Origin: Temnothorax longispinosus | Taxonomy: Eukaryota > Arthropoda > Insecta > Hymenoptera > Formicidae | Direction: 5' to 3' | NCBI RefSeq assembly: GCF_030848805.1 | Contig: NC_092362.1 | Coordinates: 21,833,020 to 21,897,019 of the forward strand | Length of the DNA: 64,000 nt | Shown: in pieces, positions 37,022 through 50,350 of the stretch | How the letters are laid out: every line of letters begins with the position of its first letter | Position numbering within the stretch: the stretch's first letter is position 1 | Made by a program: the position numbers and the translations under genes | Notes under the pieces: generated by a model | The model's database searches: none | What the model was told of the DNA's origin: nothing | Seen by the model: the letters and a program-made list of their open reading frames with translations, nothing else

Positions 37022-38274
37022 ATGGATGTAATCTTCGCCCGTGGACTGAGATTTAGCGTCGAATTAGGCAATGCCTCTATATTGTTAACAAGGTATCTTC
37101 CGTTGTCGGCATGCTACACATGTCGTGTCAACACAACACGCTGGAAGTCAGCATTCCCTGGTAAGCTCTGACATAAACATGGTGAGAATGTCAATAGGTT
37201 CAGTATGTATATTATCAGGCTCATTTCATTTGCAGAAAGATATCGCCGTTATAAGGCTGCGTCATGTAATTCTTTAGGTCTCGCAAATAATATACTCGTG
37301 TATCAAAAGTCACTGAAACAGGACATCAGCAAAAATGGTATTATCTTGGCCTACTATTCGGACCTTAAGCCAAGTTCCGAGGGTGATTGCCAGAAACCTC
37401 AGACAGAGCAGAAACTGTCAGTATTTCAAAAAATGAAACAAATGACTAAAGATTATTGGCATGTATTACTACCTGTGCACTTGATTACTTCGATAGGATG
37501 GGCAGCTATATTCTATACTGCTGTTAGGAAGTACGTACAAGAGCAATTGACATAGGGTTCTTTCCATTTACTGACACAAGTCGACACAAGTGTTGTTTTG
37601 TCTTTTTTACTCATTGAACGCAATGAAAGATAGAACGACGTTTGTGTCGACTTGCGTTAATAAATGGAAAGCACCCACAAATTGATGTCGTTTGAACTCG
37701 ACAATTTATTAACGTAAAGTTATGTACTTTTAGTGGTGTGGATATAGCCCAGCTGTTGGAATATATGAATTTTAGTGAGAAATATATAAATTTAATACGT
37801 AACTCGAGTGCCGGTGATTGGGCCATTACTTATGCACTTTATAAGATATTTACCCCACTCAGATACACCGTTACCGTTGGTTTGTAATTTTAATACTTTA
37901 TGTAATAGATAATTTGCGCTGTGTGTCAAATATTAATACTGAAACGTAACAGGAGGAACGACAATGGCCATTAGGTATTTGAGCAAATTAGGCTACGTGA
38001 AGGCATTGTCATTCAAGCGTCAATCAACACAGGTGAGTAATGTACGTTAAATGCAATGTCACCTGGTGAAATTGAAAAAATAAACTATTGAACATATAAC
38101 TATATCTGTATTTGCATTTGAAACATCTGTCTTGTCTGTTTTCTTACACGCACACACGTGGTGCAGCCTGCGGGCAAAGCTATGAGTAGGTTACCGATTA
38201 CGTTTCATCTCAAATATATCGTGCTCATCTCTTTTGTTTTTGTTTTTGGCGAGATATTCTTGTCGCGTGAATAA
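37022..38274 (+). CDS. FAM210-type (DUF1279) mitochondrial membrane protein, about 255 aa
   Basis: Exons read as 37022-37160, 37236-37530, 37734-37879, 37953-38032 and 38167-38274, with GT-AG borders and matching phases. The N-terminus is basic and lacks acidic residues at first (MDVIFARGLRFSV), suiting a mitochondrial presequence. The DUF1279 core is clear: FQKMKQMTKDYWHVLLPVHL, a membrane segment (about residues 120-142, ITSIGWAAIFYTA), GVDIAQLLEYMNF, GDWAITYALYKIFTP, RYTVTVGGTTMAIRYL. FAM210A/B proteins sit in mitochondria and affect respiratory function and translation in animals; the exact insect role is inferred. The last exon is less certain: without the final splice the protein would stop six codons past 38032. 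It is convergent with jub. Confidence 0.85.
37555..37676. mobile_element. Hairpin MITE in FAM210-like intron 2
   Basis: GGGTTCTTTCCATTTACT…CAAGTCGACACAA at the left and the complement of GGGTGCTTTCCATTTATT…CAAGTCGACACAA at the right form terminal repeats of about 35 bp, with a short loop around TTTTTTACTCATTGAACG. TA precedes the left end. Confidence 0.75.
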
Positions 38275-40667
38275 TATAATTATATAATATATCGTAAATT
38301 TTGTTCTTCGACGGCAGCATGTGTACTCCTCGTAATCGTCTTTAATCGTGTTATAGCCAGCACAGTCAAACAAATCTACAATAGAACACGAGACAAAATC
38401 CAAGACAGAGTGTGAAACAGACCGACATACGAAGCCGCCAAAACCATAAATATCTCTCCCGCTATGTCGGACCTGCGAACTAGGCTCGGCGTAGCTCGGG
38501 GACTTATTGTAACGCGATGTCGATGTATATTTCTCTTTATGAATGTATATTATATTATGATAAATATCCTGCATTAAATATTCCTTGATTTATTTATCCC
38601 CATTCGTCGTTCCACATGCAGTCCAAGTACATCAATGAAAACTTATTGCAGTTTGTCTTTATTAAAGAGTAGTCATTTATACATACTGCATATTACGATT
38701 TAAATAAGATCGTACTATTTATCTACAATATGCGCGCGAACTTAAAATTATTTATATGTAACGTAGAAACAATTTACGCTTATTAATCTTGAAGAATAAC
38801 AATAGTTATTTGGCAGCTCGAGTTGTGCGTCTTTCAATGCTATAATATTGTCGTATATTTATCGTTATATAGCACGCCTGCATACTTTTCCAGTCTCCAC
38901 ACTTTGTGCGAAAACACTAAAGGCGTTATTATATAGTTTTCGAAGTATACCGATAACCTTCAATATTACGTGAGTCCTCGCAGCGAGACGATACATCTGT
39001 CTTAATAAATATTATTAATGAATGCTATATGAAGTACAATGAAACTTGATCGACGGAGGAAATTCGCAGGAATATTCCCGGTATTCATATTTTCACCATA
39101 AAATTGCGTTATAATAAACATACCTGATAAAAATATATGTACACACGATAAAAAGTATGAAGTTTTTGCTTAAAAACGCATAATTATTATGCTACTATAT
39201 CACAGTTGCCTGCGCAACTCATTCATCCTTATGAACCACTGCATTTGCAGAGTTGCTAAATAAATAAGAATCGCATATATTAAATGTACCACTTATCTAG
39301 ATAATTGATTATCTTCGATAAAAAAAGACCTTGTACTCATAATCATGCAACGTGCACTGATACATCAAATTGATCCCAGAAGACAATATAATAATTTCAA
39401 TTTCCTAATATCAGTTATGTAATCATGTTTTGTTTAAGTTTAAAAAATTCGTGTTTCGCTTAAAGACCAGAATAAATAAAATCGCATTTTTTGCGGTAAA
39501 ACCTGCCTAAAATGTAGTTAATACGCGATAGATAATTGATTATTATTTTTACATTGATTAACAGCCGTTTGTCATGTATTGATTCGTTAATTGTTCTTCA
39601 TAAGATATATTTTAGTAATTATATTAGCGTATATATCGCAATAGATTAACAGTGACAACTATTACAACAAGAATCCTGTGTAATAGGTAAAACGTATATA
39701 TTGCAAATCCAAGTGTGTTATTTTAGGCGAAGATTTTTTTACACATTTCTTGCTTTTTCAAATCACGTTATTTAACACGATTGAATGTATTAACTTTTAA
39801 TTTAATAAGATTAAACATGCTAAATGACGTAATTTAACACATAAAGAAACACGTAAGAAGAGCTTCTGTCTAATTGTGTTATTTTTGCACGTTTTACGCG
39901 TGTAAAAATAAGGCACTTGAATTTGCAGTATGGCCGGAGCGACTATCAATTTTTATTCAAATGCGAAGGAATAATTTGCAAAGATTGATTCGTACACATG
40001 CCATGCATAATACATATTTGTCACGAATTCTTATTATTTTTTGAAACATTACCCTATTTCTGTCGCCAATCTTGCACTATGTAGCAAACATAGTGTCATT
40101 CTGCTTGATTCCTGTCATTAATTTAGCATTATATTTTAATGAATTTTGAAATTTTTGCGAGCATTCTTTCAACAGCATATAGCCAGATTCTATATAAAAT
40201 TTGTAATTTTTTTGTCGAAAAAATTTAGTGGCAGACATTTTACAGAATCTCGATAAATTCTCGATAAATTTGGTTGCTGGGAGTATTCGAGTTTACTGTG
40301 ATAGCAGATCGTACAACATATCGGTCTCGCAAAGCTCAAACTTTTAGCTCATTCTGGTGCATTGTCGTAAGATTAAAGCTGAAAAATTCTTATCTTGATC
40401 AAATTAAAAGACATTAATAAATATCACATCGTCGCCCCTTCCCATTTTCTAATTCAATTTTTCCGAGAAAGTCTATCTTGAAAACTAGGACTTAGTGTGT
40501 ATTATGATATATGTGTGCACGTACACACGTCCTGAATCTATAAAATTCGGGAATGTTAACGTCGATTTCTTTCACTTTACTCAATTGATTTTTGTAATAC
40601 TCATTATCGGATGATCGTTACGTGCGCAGTTTCAAAAGTTCCGGCAGAAGCTTAAATATCAATACAC
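38275..40667. other. Convergent 3' region of FAM210-like and jub
   Basis: No coding region seen. It probably contains both 3' UTRs; CATTAAATA and ATTTATT strings offer possible polyadenylation signals on either strand. AT-rich throughout. Confidence 0.4.
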
Positions 40668-43600
40668 TTAGCCCATAAACTGATAGCTAGCGGACACCGG
40701 TTGCGGTGCTCTCGGTTGCGTATGCGATATGCGTTGGATGTGACACGCACGACACATAAGTCTGCCGTCAAGTGGGTAGCACCGCTTATCCGGCTCGTCG
40801 GTCAATTGCATGCCGCAATCCTCACAAACGTAGCAATCCACATGAAAGTCTTTGTCCATCGAGACTACCCTGACCGTTTCCTCAGTTCCCTAAAATAGAA
40901 AGGGAACACGGCTCGTAAAAAGAAGTTTCATCGGGAACGCTAGAATTGTCGTGCGCCTCGATGACGTAAGCGAGTTAATTTCTAGTGCGCATACCTCAAC
41001 TGGCGTGATTCCCTTTCCACAAGACGCGCACTTAGGCGCAAACATTCTGTGGTAATCGTTTACACAATAGATCTTATTGTCAACGTCGACCGTGAAGGGT
41101 ACACCATCGAGGCACTCGTTGCACACGCAACATCTGAAGCAGCCCGGGTGATACGACTTGCCCATGGCTTGCAATATCTGTGGAAAGCAAAGGGTGACGT
41201 TATACTTGAATTACAATGGCGACTTAACGGATGATAATCGTGTCTCGTCGTTTACCATTTCCATGATAAGGTGGCCGCAAATCGCGCATTTCTCGGCCGT
41301 CTGTTGGAAACCAGAATACTACGAACACAACGATTTCTATGAGTTACGCGAACAATTCACTGTTATTTCAATCATCATTTAAATTATAATAAATGGCTCA
41401 CATACCAAGTAGTCCTCCTCGCAATAAACTCTCCCATGAACATTGTAGAAAGCTTTGCCGCGGAGAGCCCTTCCGCAGGAACAGCATATGAAGCAATTGG
41501 TATGATAGAGATTGCCCATTGCTTGACAAGCCTGTCCGGCGCCGGTTACTTTCTCACCGCATGTATGGCAAATACCTATCACCAAGAAAAATGAATGTGA
41601 AACTTTACGCTCCATTTATCACGAAATCATATGAAGAAGAGACAATTCTTTTGCCGCGACATACATATATTTCAACATTTTTCGTGGAATTATAAATATG
41701 TTTTACGTGAATTACAAACGTATTACAAATATTTCTAAATATTTACATATTTATAAACAAATTAAAAATTGCTTACACCCGATAATTTATATTGAAATTA
41801 CTATAACAAAAACTATAGCGTTTCGAAATATAAGTTTTAATTCAGTAGAGTAGAGAATTAGATTACATCGTGAAGTGAGAAGTTTGAAAATCACTCGTCG
41901 TCAGAACACATTCGCGCGGAGTTGAAGAACACGAGAAACGAGCTTTACCATCGGGGAGTTAAAAATACACCCATCGACGAACGTGACAATGTGGCACATT
42001 CATCAGGGTCGCACGTTCATCGCGTTTAAAAATCGCCCGGTTCGTCGCGGATGAACGCAGATGAAAAACGCGAACTCACAGTTTTCGATGGGCAATAGCG
42101 ATCCTGCCATCCCTTAGCGCAAAAATTTTCGAAACTCACATGTACACTGGCTGTCTCAGTATTGCAACTTGGTTTCGCTAGACCAGGTCGCATTAGAATC
42201 TAACAAACGAGTCGGACTGGTCTATCTATAATGAGATTTGTTACCGACCACGGCGATGCGGCCACGCGTATAGAACGTTACACGAAGACTATTGGTCGTC
42301 TAAGTATGAAAGCGGCTAGGGAGACATTACGTTCGCCTAAACGCTTGCCACTTCGCGACTGACATTGCTTCGCTCGACCGAGGTTCCTGTCTGCTCGTAC
42401 TCCATTCCTTATTGCGCGAGTTAGGCGGCGTTCACATTTATTTTCTAAATTGTCTTTATATTACAGCATATCTTTCTTCGCCTTCCTTTGTATTGCTTGT
42501 TTAATATCTTCAGGAAAGCAAAGCTTATTTTCATCATTTTCAACACAATAAATTATATACAGCATCGATAATTTTATTTTACTGTGATAGAAATTTTATC
42601 CTATTAATAATATTTGTCTGATAAGATTCGATATTATCATTTCATACGCATTTAAAATGCATCATTTAATTCTTCGAATTTAATTTTGAATCCTCGCTTA
42701 TTCATTCGTAATTCATAAAAAATGAAGAACCATGTTAGATTTTTAGAAAAATGTGTGATAATTGCTATATAACGTAATTTATTACGAACAAAAAGTAGAG
42801 AGAAATACAGAACAGAATATTTATTATTTCTTATATGACATAATTAGCATAGATAACAGAGAAAGAGAGAAACAACAATTAAGGAAAGTAAACAAATTTA
42901 ATTTTCTGATTTTTGCATTAGACGTAATCTTGTAAACTACTTCGCTGAACATATGCAATCGCTGAATATATGCTGAATTATGCTATTATCGTATTTGACA
43001 CGAAGAAGCCATAGAAACTATCAATCGTACATTGTTGCATCGGTTCAATACGCACCTATTATTATTAGTATGAGCGGTACTTTAACAGAGAGCGACTTTA
43101 AAGAGTCGTAAGATTCAAGTGAGCTATCTCTTTATGTATTCACCTATGTGTCGTACTCGCCCTCGGCCCTTTACGCAAGAGAGATACGCGAGAGAGATAC
43201 GTGGGTGGAAACTAACGCGGCGCGCGAAAGAGTGAATGTCAACGAAGTGTCGCGCTTAAAAAGTATCCGCGACGCACCGAAACTCGACTCCGTTTTCCGA
43301 AACCGGTCTACCGCGAACTCACGCCGTGGGAATTGGCACAGCCTTGGTATCGTGCCTTTTAGCGTTTCAGAGAAATATCTAAAATTATGGATTTACTCGG
43401 GGCGATCGTATCGTGTGAACCTGCGATCGTCGTTTCCTTAGTCTTCCTCCCTTTTATTTTATTACAAGAATGAAAGAAAGTATAAAAGTAAAACGAAACT
43501 GTGGATAACGTCAAAAAATGTCAAAAGAAACAATTCAGGCCGAATGACGTGCGTCTAGGATAGCTCGTTACCGTGTAGAAATATGAAATACAAAGCGTAT

Positions 43601-46600
43601 AATGATAATCTTGGTTTTCCGGAATGAGTGAATAAACATTACGTAAGCAAATTTTTCTTACCGAAGTACTCTCCCTCTTCCTCCTGCTTTTCCATTTCCT
43701 CCTCAAGTTGTCTCGTCAACTCCTCTATTTTTCTTTCCGCTTCCGTTGGTCCCTGAGAGAAGTAATTTGCATGGAGAACGATCTCAATTATTAACAATTG
43801 AATATTAAACAGTATAATGATATTTAATATGTACGATAGAAATTAATTACATAACTTGATTGTCAAAAAATTAGTATTGTGAAAAAAGCGGTTATTTTAG
43901 CTTAAATTAATTATGTGTATAGATTCTTTATGCTTAAACGTTTAATAGACTCCATGCAAGTATTATAAAACGCTATTGTTTTCATGTATATTCTTGACTT
44001 TTGTGTGTCAAATGAATAGAGACCTATGAGAAAAGATAAAGACAGAAAATGTTAAAATAACATACAAAAATACGGATGCCTCATGAATAAAATATCATCT
44101 GGTGAATGCACGTCGCTTGTCAGAGGCGAACAATTTACCAGTTATGACTCATTGAACGCGCGAAGAAAGAATTTTTCGGAGATGAAATCATAAGTGGTTT
44201 TTTCCAAATTTTACGTCTTAAAAATTGCATAGTATAGTTAAGAGTGTAAAATGCTAACGAAAAATATGTAGTATCTGCAAGTCATATTTTTTATTTCAAA
44301 TGCAAATTAATCTTATCGTTATAGGTCAGGCACAGATTACATAAAATAAATAAAATTGTCGGTATTAGTGAGATCATCACTGGCAATATAGGAAGTTTTA
44401 TATTTTTAAAGTTATTCATGATTTTTGAAAAATTATTTTGAATGAATTACATTTGTGAGTAGGGATAATCCATCTAAATCAATTGCATTGTGCGATGAGA
44501 ATGTAATTTAAACAGAGTATGATTATATATACGCTTTGATATGTTAGGAACACATCAGCATTGTTTATCCCTCTTGTAGAGTGTATCTTATACATTATTT
44601 TCGTTACATTTTTAGTAAAATATGCAATAATGGTAACAGATAAGTATGCGATAAAAGTGCCAGAGGAAAATATATACATGCATAGAATTTTCGAAATGAG
44701 ATTTTTTATGTAGATTCAAGATTTAAAAAAAGACACCATTTTTAAATAGACGTTGCAAATAGTAATAAATTTACCGAAGGTCTAGAAATGACGTTGTAGG
44801 GCAACAATCCCTTCCCAGGTGCAGGCTTGATCGGCGGACTAACAGATTTTCTCTCTTCTGCCTCTGGATCAGAAGATCTTTGCAATACAGGTACACCAGC
44901 ATTTAGGAGTACGGGCCCTGCAACTCCACTGGTGACACCGGGAGGAAGGCTAGTGATCCTGGGACCGGCGTTCAGGTCAATTTCACTAGTTGAAGCACTA
45001 TTGACAGGAGCTTGTACCTGTCCACGTATAGGACTTCCCATAGAATTGGTCGACGACAGAGACAGTCCACGTCTGGGCGAATTAATTATATTTTGCGAAG
45101 CAATATCTAATGGCATCGGGCCATGCGTTGGGCTTGTTTTCGGAGATTCTCTTACTGCATTGTTGTTGGCAATAATGGCCCTAGCAGGATCGCTTCGACT
45201 TGGAGAGTATAGAGATGAATTCCTTGTAGATGGGAGATCCGATACGTCTGACATGTAGTTTCTGTCACTTTGTTGCAATGTGCCTAATCTCAAATGTTCT
45301 GTAGAACGATTGGAGGAGTAAACGGGAGAATTTCTTGCAGGGAAATTTTCCTGATGGTGATAGTTTCTGTCATTCTGAGGCATTGCACGATTTGGAGAAT
45401 AACATGGAGGATTACGACATGCTGTCTGTTCTCCTGAACGAATTCCGTATACCGGAGAATTTCTGGCTTGCGAGTCCCCTGTGAAATTTGTATTTGTAGT
45501 CCTCGAAGAAGCCTCATATTGTTTGTAATTTTGCGAATTGTCCTGTCGAAACTGAGGCGGTTGGCTATTATCAATCTGATTTGTACCACGAAATCCTTGT
45601 TGGCTACTCATAGCATTTTCCAGTGAACCGCGATAATGATGAGGCTCTGGTGGTAAGCGTATCGGAGGAGACTCACTGTGGTATGGCAAACCAGGTCTCG
45701 TAGATTGTTGCTGCTGCTGATCAGCGTTATAATTAAAGTTTCTATTTGGTGGTTGCAATTCAGAGGGGGGTACGTAAGCGCTTCTTCCAGACTGATGGTC
45801 GGAGGAAGCAGAGGATGAGCTTTGTAAGTACTTAGCAGTAGACGAATCGATTGATCGTTGTAAACTTGAACCGTCGTAACTTTGACCACGTATACTTCCA
45901 CTTCTTTGTTGGGTGTACGATAAACTTTGAGTCATTCCACGTTGATTCTGAGATTGTCCCACTTTTCCAGTCATAACAACATAATCACCGCCATTGATAT
46001 TTGCTGGATGATAATAATTCGGCGGAACCTGTGGTCCCGGCTTATTCTGCATGCTCTCAGAAAAGTGCACTTCTTGTATGTTTTCGTATACCGGTGGTGC
46101 TTCATACGGCGGTAATTCTTTCGCTGGTGATCCACTTTGATAACGATTGCCAGTTGGGACTTGCGGTTGAGCTTTCCTGTAATTTCCTTCGTAGGAATCG
46201 CCAACTAGAGAACCTCTAGGACTACTTTTCGGACTCTTTCTAGATTCTATTGGATGGTAATAAGGAGGATGTGGCTGACTCTGCTGCGGATAGTAATCTA
46301 TATTCTCATAAACAGGTGCCTGTTGATGACTCGCACGAGTCTGATTCTGTTGTTGTTGCTGTTGCTGCGCACTGATTTGCTCCACTGGCTTCGGCGTAGC
46401 AAATCGTGAAGCAGCTATTATGTTTTCACGTTCATATAATTTGTAATCAGTGGCGGCTGCCTGTCTGGAAATATCCGTCGAATTGCCATCAATAAAACTT
46501 TCGATAGCGCCAACCGGTCTGCCAGACACTCTAGCGTCATTTCTGTTAATCGCATTTCTCGATACAGGTACCTGAGCCTCAGGTCTCGAACCTGAGATTC

Positions 46601-46688
46601 TGGTCGCACCACCAGCATCCGCAGCATCATCTCCAAGGTGTAAATAGCCTAATTTTTGTACGTAGGAAGTATCTGTGGAATTGCACAT
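40668..46688 (-). CDS. jub: Ajuba-family LIM protein (880 aa)
   Basis: Scaffold of the zyxin/Ajuba family, known in insects to act at adherens junctions and to restrain Warts in Hippo signalling. Minus-strand exons: 46688-44775, 43752-43662, 41575-41406, 41318-41256, 41177-40995 and 40889-40668, all with GT-AG and consistent phases. Residues 1-638 are a low-complexity pre-LIM region rich in Ser, Pro, Gln and Asn with repeated VYENI/YYHP motifs and a short polyQ (about 110). Residues 639-668 are charged and helical (ERKIEELTRQLEEEMEK). LIM1 (about 670-725, CHTCGEKVTGAGQACQAMG), LIM2 (about 736-794, CAICGHLIMEMILQAMGKSY) and LIM3 (about 796-861) keep their zinc Cys/His. The end is PVSASYQFMG. 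LIM spacing and sequence fit Ajuba/LIMD1 rather than zyxin. The start is the first ATG after upstream stops. Confidence 0.95.
41860..42430. promoter_or_regulatory. CpG-rich block in the jub intron before LIM1
   Basis: Within the 2.1-kb intron 43661-41576 this stretch is richer in CG than its flanks (CGCGCGGAG, TCGCGGATGAACGC, GGCGATGCGGCC). It could be an intronic promoter or enhancer; no first exon is evident. Confidence 0.3.
43753..44774 (-). other. jub: jub intron 1
   Basis: The intron between the large pre-LIM exon and the charged helical exon. AT-rich; no repeat ends or ORFs of note. Confidence 0.7.
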
Positions 46689-48700
46689 TGGCAGTGATTC
46701 TCGTTGGCACGATGATAAGTCAGAATGTCGTTTAATCCTTCGCGTGCACTTTAATCAAATTTTCAAAATCCAGACGCTGTTAACGAACTCGATTCAAAGC
46801 GACTCGACATCATATATGTGGTGTTACGGTAACTAGGTGGTCCGCTTGTCAAAACGATCTTGCTTTCCTTCTCTTTCTCCTTCTTCTCTCTTCCTCTTTC
46901 AACTCTTCTTACGTGTGCGCTCTCGTAATCTTCTCACGGAATAGCACGAAATCCGACGCGCGGTATATGTTGCACGGGGCCACTACGAGGACCTTTTTTC
47001 TCTTTCGATTTCGGGCTACGCCCCACGACCAGGGCGCCTCGGACTTGTGTTGTTGCTCCTCGAGTGCGACCGGCGCACACCTCGGGCTTCTCTCGTTTCA
47101 GCACCGAAAAATCACCACCTGCGAAAATTCATGCGACAGCGCATACGCACGCAGAAACGCAAGAACAGGTCAGCATCGTCTCTTGTCAAGACAGGAACCT
47201 GCGACAGATGTCGTGGCATTACACTGCTGTTCTGGTCTTGCTATTTCTTATCATGCTGCGGCGCTAAATGTAAGTTCCATGCAATATGGGTTGATCAGCA
47301 ATGTGGGAATCATAGGAACTATTACGGTAAATCGTTTCTCTGCATAGTTCTGTATAGAACCGTTCTGCAGTTAGTCGCTGGTGCCATCAGCGGTATGAAT
47401 GAAAACTAGGGGTGTAACTCGAATTCCATATTTAACCATTTGTGGTATGACTAAATTTTTTGCATCCACATTTAATTTGGAGAGAGAAATATTGATTCTA
47501 ATTTTTTTTTCTCATTTTTTTATACAGATTAATTATTTTGAAAGCAGCTTTACAAAATTTTTTTTTAATGTTTAATAATGTTTGATCAATCTTTAGCATT
47601 TTGTGAATCATGAATTTTAGTATTCTTTAGATAAATAAATTGAATTGTTTTTATCCCAAAATCTTCAATAGGGATACGGAAAGATTTTTTTTGATGCAGT
47701 GATATCAGTCTAAGCGAAATGCAAATGACGAGATGTTGGAAACAGGTACTTTTTAAGATCAGAATGTGTTAGCAAAGATACGATACCGACCTCGTGCGTC
47801 TTCGTACAGTTGAGACTGCTGTGCGCAGAATAATAATGCGATGTAATTCCATTATGTCTTTTTTATTTTACACTGGCTTTGACTTGCTATGTTTTGCTTG
47901 GTGAGAAAAGAAAATGCGCGTATTTAAAAATGGACTGTCAAATAAATTACAATAATATTTTAATAAATATTAACTTAATTTATATTTATTAAAATAATTT
48001 TAGTTAATATAAATATTAATAAAATATATTATTTTTAATTAATACGCAAGTTTATACAAACTTTTTTTTATCAATTTTGCAAATGGTTTATATCTAATGT
48101 ATTTTAATCCGATGGTGACACTAATCTTTGTTGTCCTTCTTGCTAACTCTACTTTCATTCTAATTAAACTTAATTAGCTTTCGCGCATGACCTGTAAAGA
48201 TAGTAATTTTCAGCGCAATTGCACTGGGATTCAAGATTCAGGATAATCAGGGGTTTGTATGCAATCGCACGGCTCATCTCATAATCGATGAATTCTGAGA
48301 AATGGGTCGGTACTAATTGCGCTAAATTCTTATTCTTTACTTTTTTATTCTCTTCACATTAAATTGTAACATTTTCTGTAAGATGAATAGATTAATTATC
48401 GCGTACAGTTTATATCAATCAAATGCGGTTCCCATTTAGATTACAGTTTCTGAGATCTAATTGCATAGGATCAATGCTACTCTCAGTTAATGATGAGTAG
48501 ATAATTTTAGATTTAGGTAGCTTACGTTTAAATGAGTATATAATTTGTAGGTTTATTTATTTTAGTCTTTTATTAATTGGAAAATACAAGACCGTAGATT
48601 TATAAATTACAGTTCTATATCAAAACAAGTCTAACTGACAAGTGAAATTGATAACTAAGGAATTAACAATCTCATGGTTACCGATCAAAAAGTCTAGATA
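46689..48700. other. jub 5' flank and intergenic DNA
   Basis: 46689-47270 is moderately CpG-rich and probably contains the jub 5' UTR and promoter (minus strand) plus a pyrimidine tract (46862-46910). Open frames on the plus strand at 46913-47409 have no recognisable domain. 47400-48700 is AT-rich and featureless to me. Confidence 0.4.
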
Positions 48701-50140
48701 CACTTAATCTGATCGTTATAACGACGTCGCGCGCGGTACTATAAGTAATCGCTGTCGTCCTACGCAGGAAAGTAACCAAGTTTTCACCCGTCGCATTTTA
48801 CAGCTGTTCGCTGCACGGCACGATAGCGTGGGTGTCGTGACCTCGCTTAACGAAAACCTTATATTTCCGAAAGGTGAGTAAAAAACACAGACTTCAAGCC
48901 CTCTCGTACCACCCACGAGACAGTCGGCACCCACGTTTCGCCAGGCACCTGTGCGACTAGCCGGGCGCGTTGGCCAATACCGGTTGATCGATCGATCGAT
49001 TGGTCCAGCTCATGACGCAATCTCGTGTATTCAAGATTCGGTTTCTGATTAATTCGCGAATCTATCTCATAGAGGAATCTACCGCTATCCATATGTTTTC
49101 TTCTTTGTGTCTATTAACAATAAAGTTTCTACGAACTATGCAAAGCACATAAAGATAAGATATATTTACTTTTATTTTTGTATAATTTCTCGATGGCTCG
49201 TTATCTTCCAATAACAAAGTTCTTTTACGAATTATAATTCTATTATTTGTGTGCGTATGAGACTTTAAGAACGATGGATGACATGTTGCAAAGTTATGTA
49301 TACTATCCGCTATGTATACTAATTTCTTATCGTGGTGGACACCGCGTGTGCGTATGCAAAGTGCGTACTGTATGTACATACACCGCAAGACGCATTGCGT
49401 CTCAAGCGGAAGTGCAGTGACCAACACGCACGGCACGGCAGCGCATTCCCGTCGCACGGATCTTATTTATGACATATAAAGTCTGATACACGTGTCACAT
49501 CGATACGACAATAAACGAGCCAACTGTGTTTATATGCGCACGTATATACGCGTAATGCACATACGCAGAACCGCACGTAACATGATGATTTAGACAGGAA
49601 ACGCATTTTCACTCATTTTCCGAATGCGCGGGATAGTCGATTAAGCTGTAGATGAATGACTTTTGAAATAAGTCACAATACAGTCGCAAATACGTACGCA
49701 TAATATAATCGCAAAAATATTTATTTTTATTTATTGTATAGAAAAATTCGTGTGAATACGTTGTGCGTACGTACACATTTTAAAGTAATGGATAATTAAC
49801 TGCCTATATACGCTTCAGATAAGCAAATGACACTTATGAAGTGCTATGACTTTTTTCTCGAGGCAAAGAAGGATTTTATTGCGGAAATATATAAAGCTGA
49901 TATTGCTGATTTGCAGCGAAATCATTTAAGTAGCTGGCTAATTACACAGAAAGTATTAATTGTATATTGCTCGAAACTAACAATTGGAGAAAGTACGGTT
50001 GACTGATCGATTTTGATTCCCTTGCACACGGAATTATAAGATATATAAAGAAAAAGGCGTTACTAACCATGATACGGAACTAGTTGTTGATAACGCATTT
50101 TTCTTTATGTCTTATAATCTACAGTATTCTACACTACCTA
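48701..50140. other. Intergenic with a promoter-like patch
   Basis: 48720-49000 is CpG-rich, and GAAAG|GTGAGTAA at 48867-48877 would be a good plus-strand donor for an untranslated first exon. No coding exon follows that I can recognise. GATCGATCGATCGATT lies at about 48986. Confidence 0.3.
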
Positions 50141-50350
50141 GGAGAGACTGGGGCTGATTTTTACAGAGGTAAAAAGATACAGTTATAAAAATAGGTGCAT
50201 AAAACCGTCTGAGAAAGCTGGATAGCGATAAACACATTTTAAAGCTAAATAATCATACATTTCACAATTGTTAACGTTTCTTAGACGGTTTCATGAACCT
50301 ACTTTTTACGCTGTAACATTTTACCCGTGTAACAACCAGCCCCAGTCTCC
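50141..50350. mobile_element. Hairpin MITE, GGAGAGACTGGGGCTGATT type
   Basis: Left GGAGAGACTGGGGCTGATT; the right end AACCAGCCCCAGTCTCC is its near complement. TA precedes the left end and a degraded TTTA follows the right. Internal arms also pair (AAACCGTCT with AGACGGTTT, AATAGGT with ACCTA). Confidence 0.75.

Noticed and set aside
44827..46219. Plus-strand ORFs and alternative minus frames over jub exon 1
   Set aside because: Shadows of the 638-codon pre-LIM exon.
48867..48880. Strong donor-like GAAAG|GTGAGTAA as a first exon
   Set aside because: No downstream exon or protein could be linked; kept only as a note.
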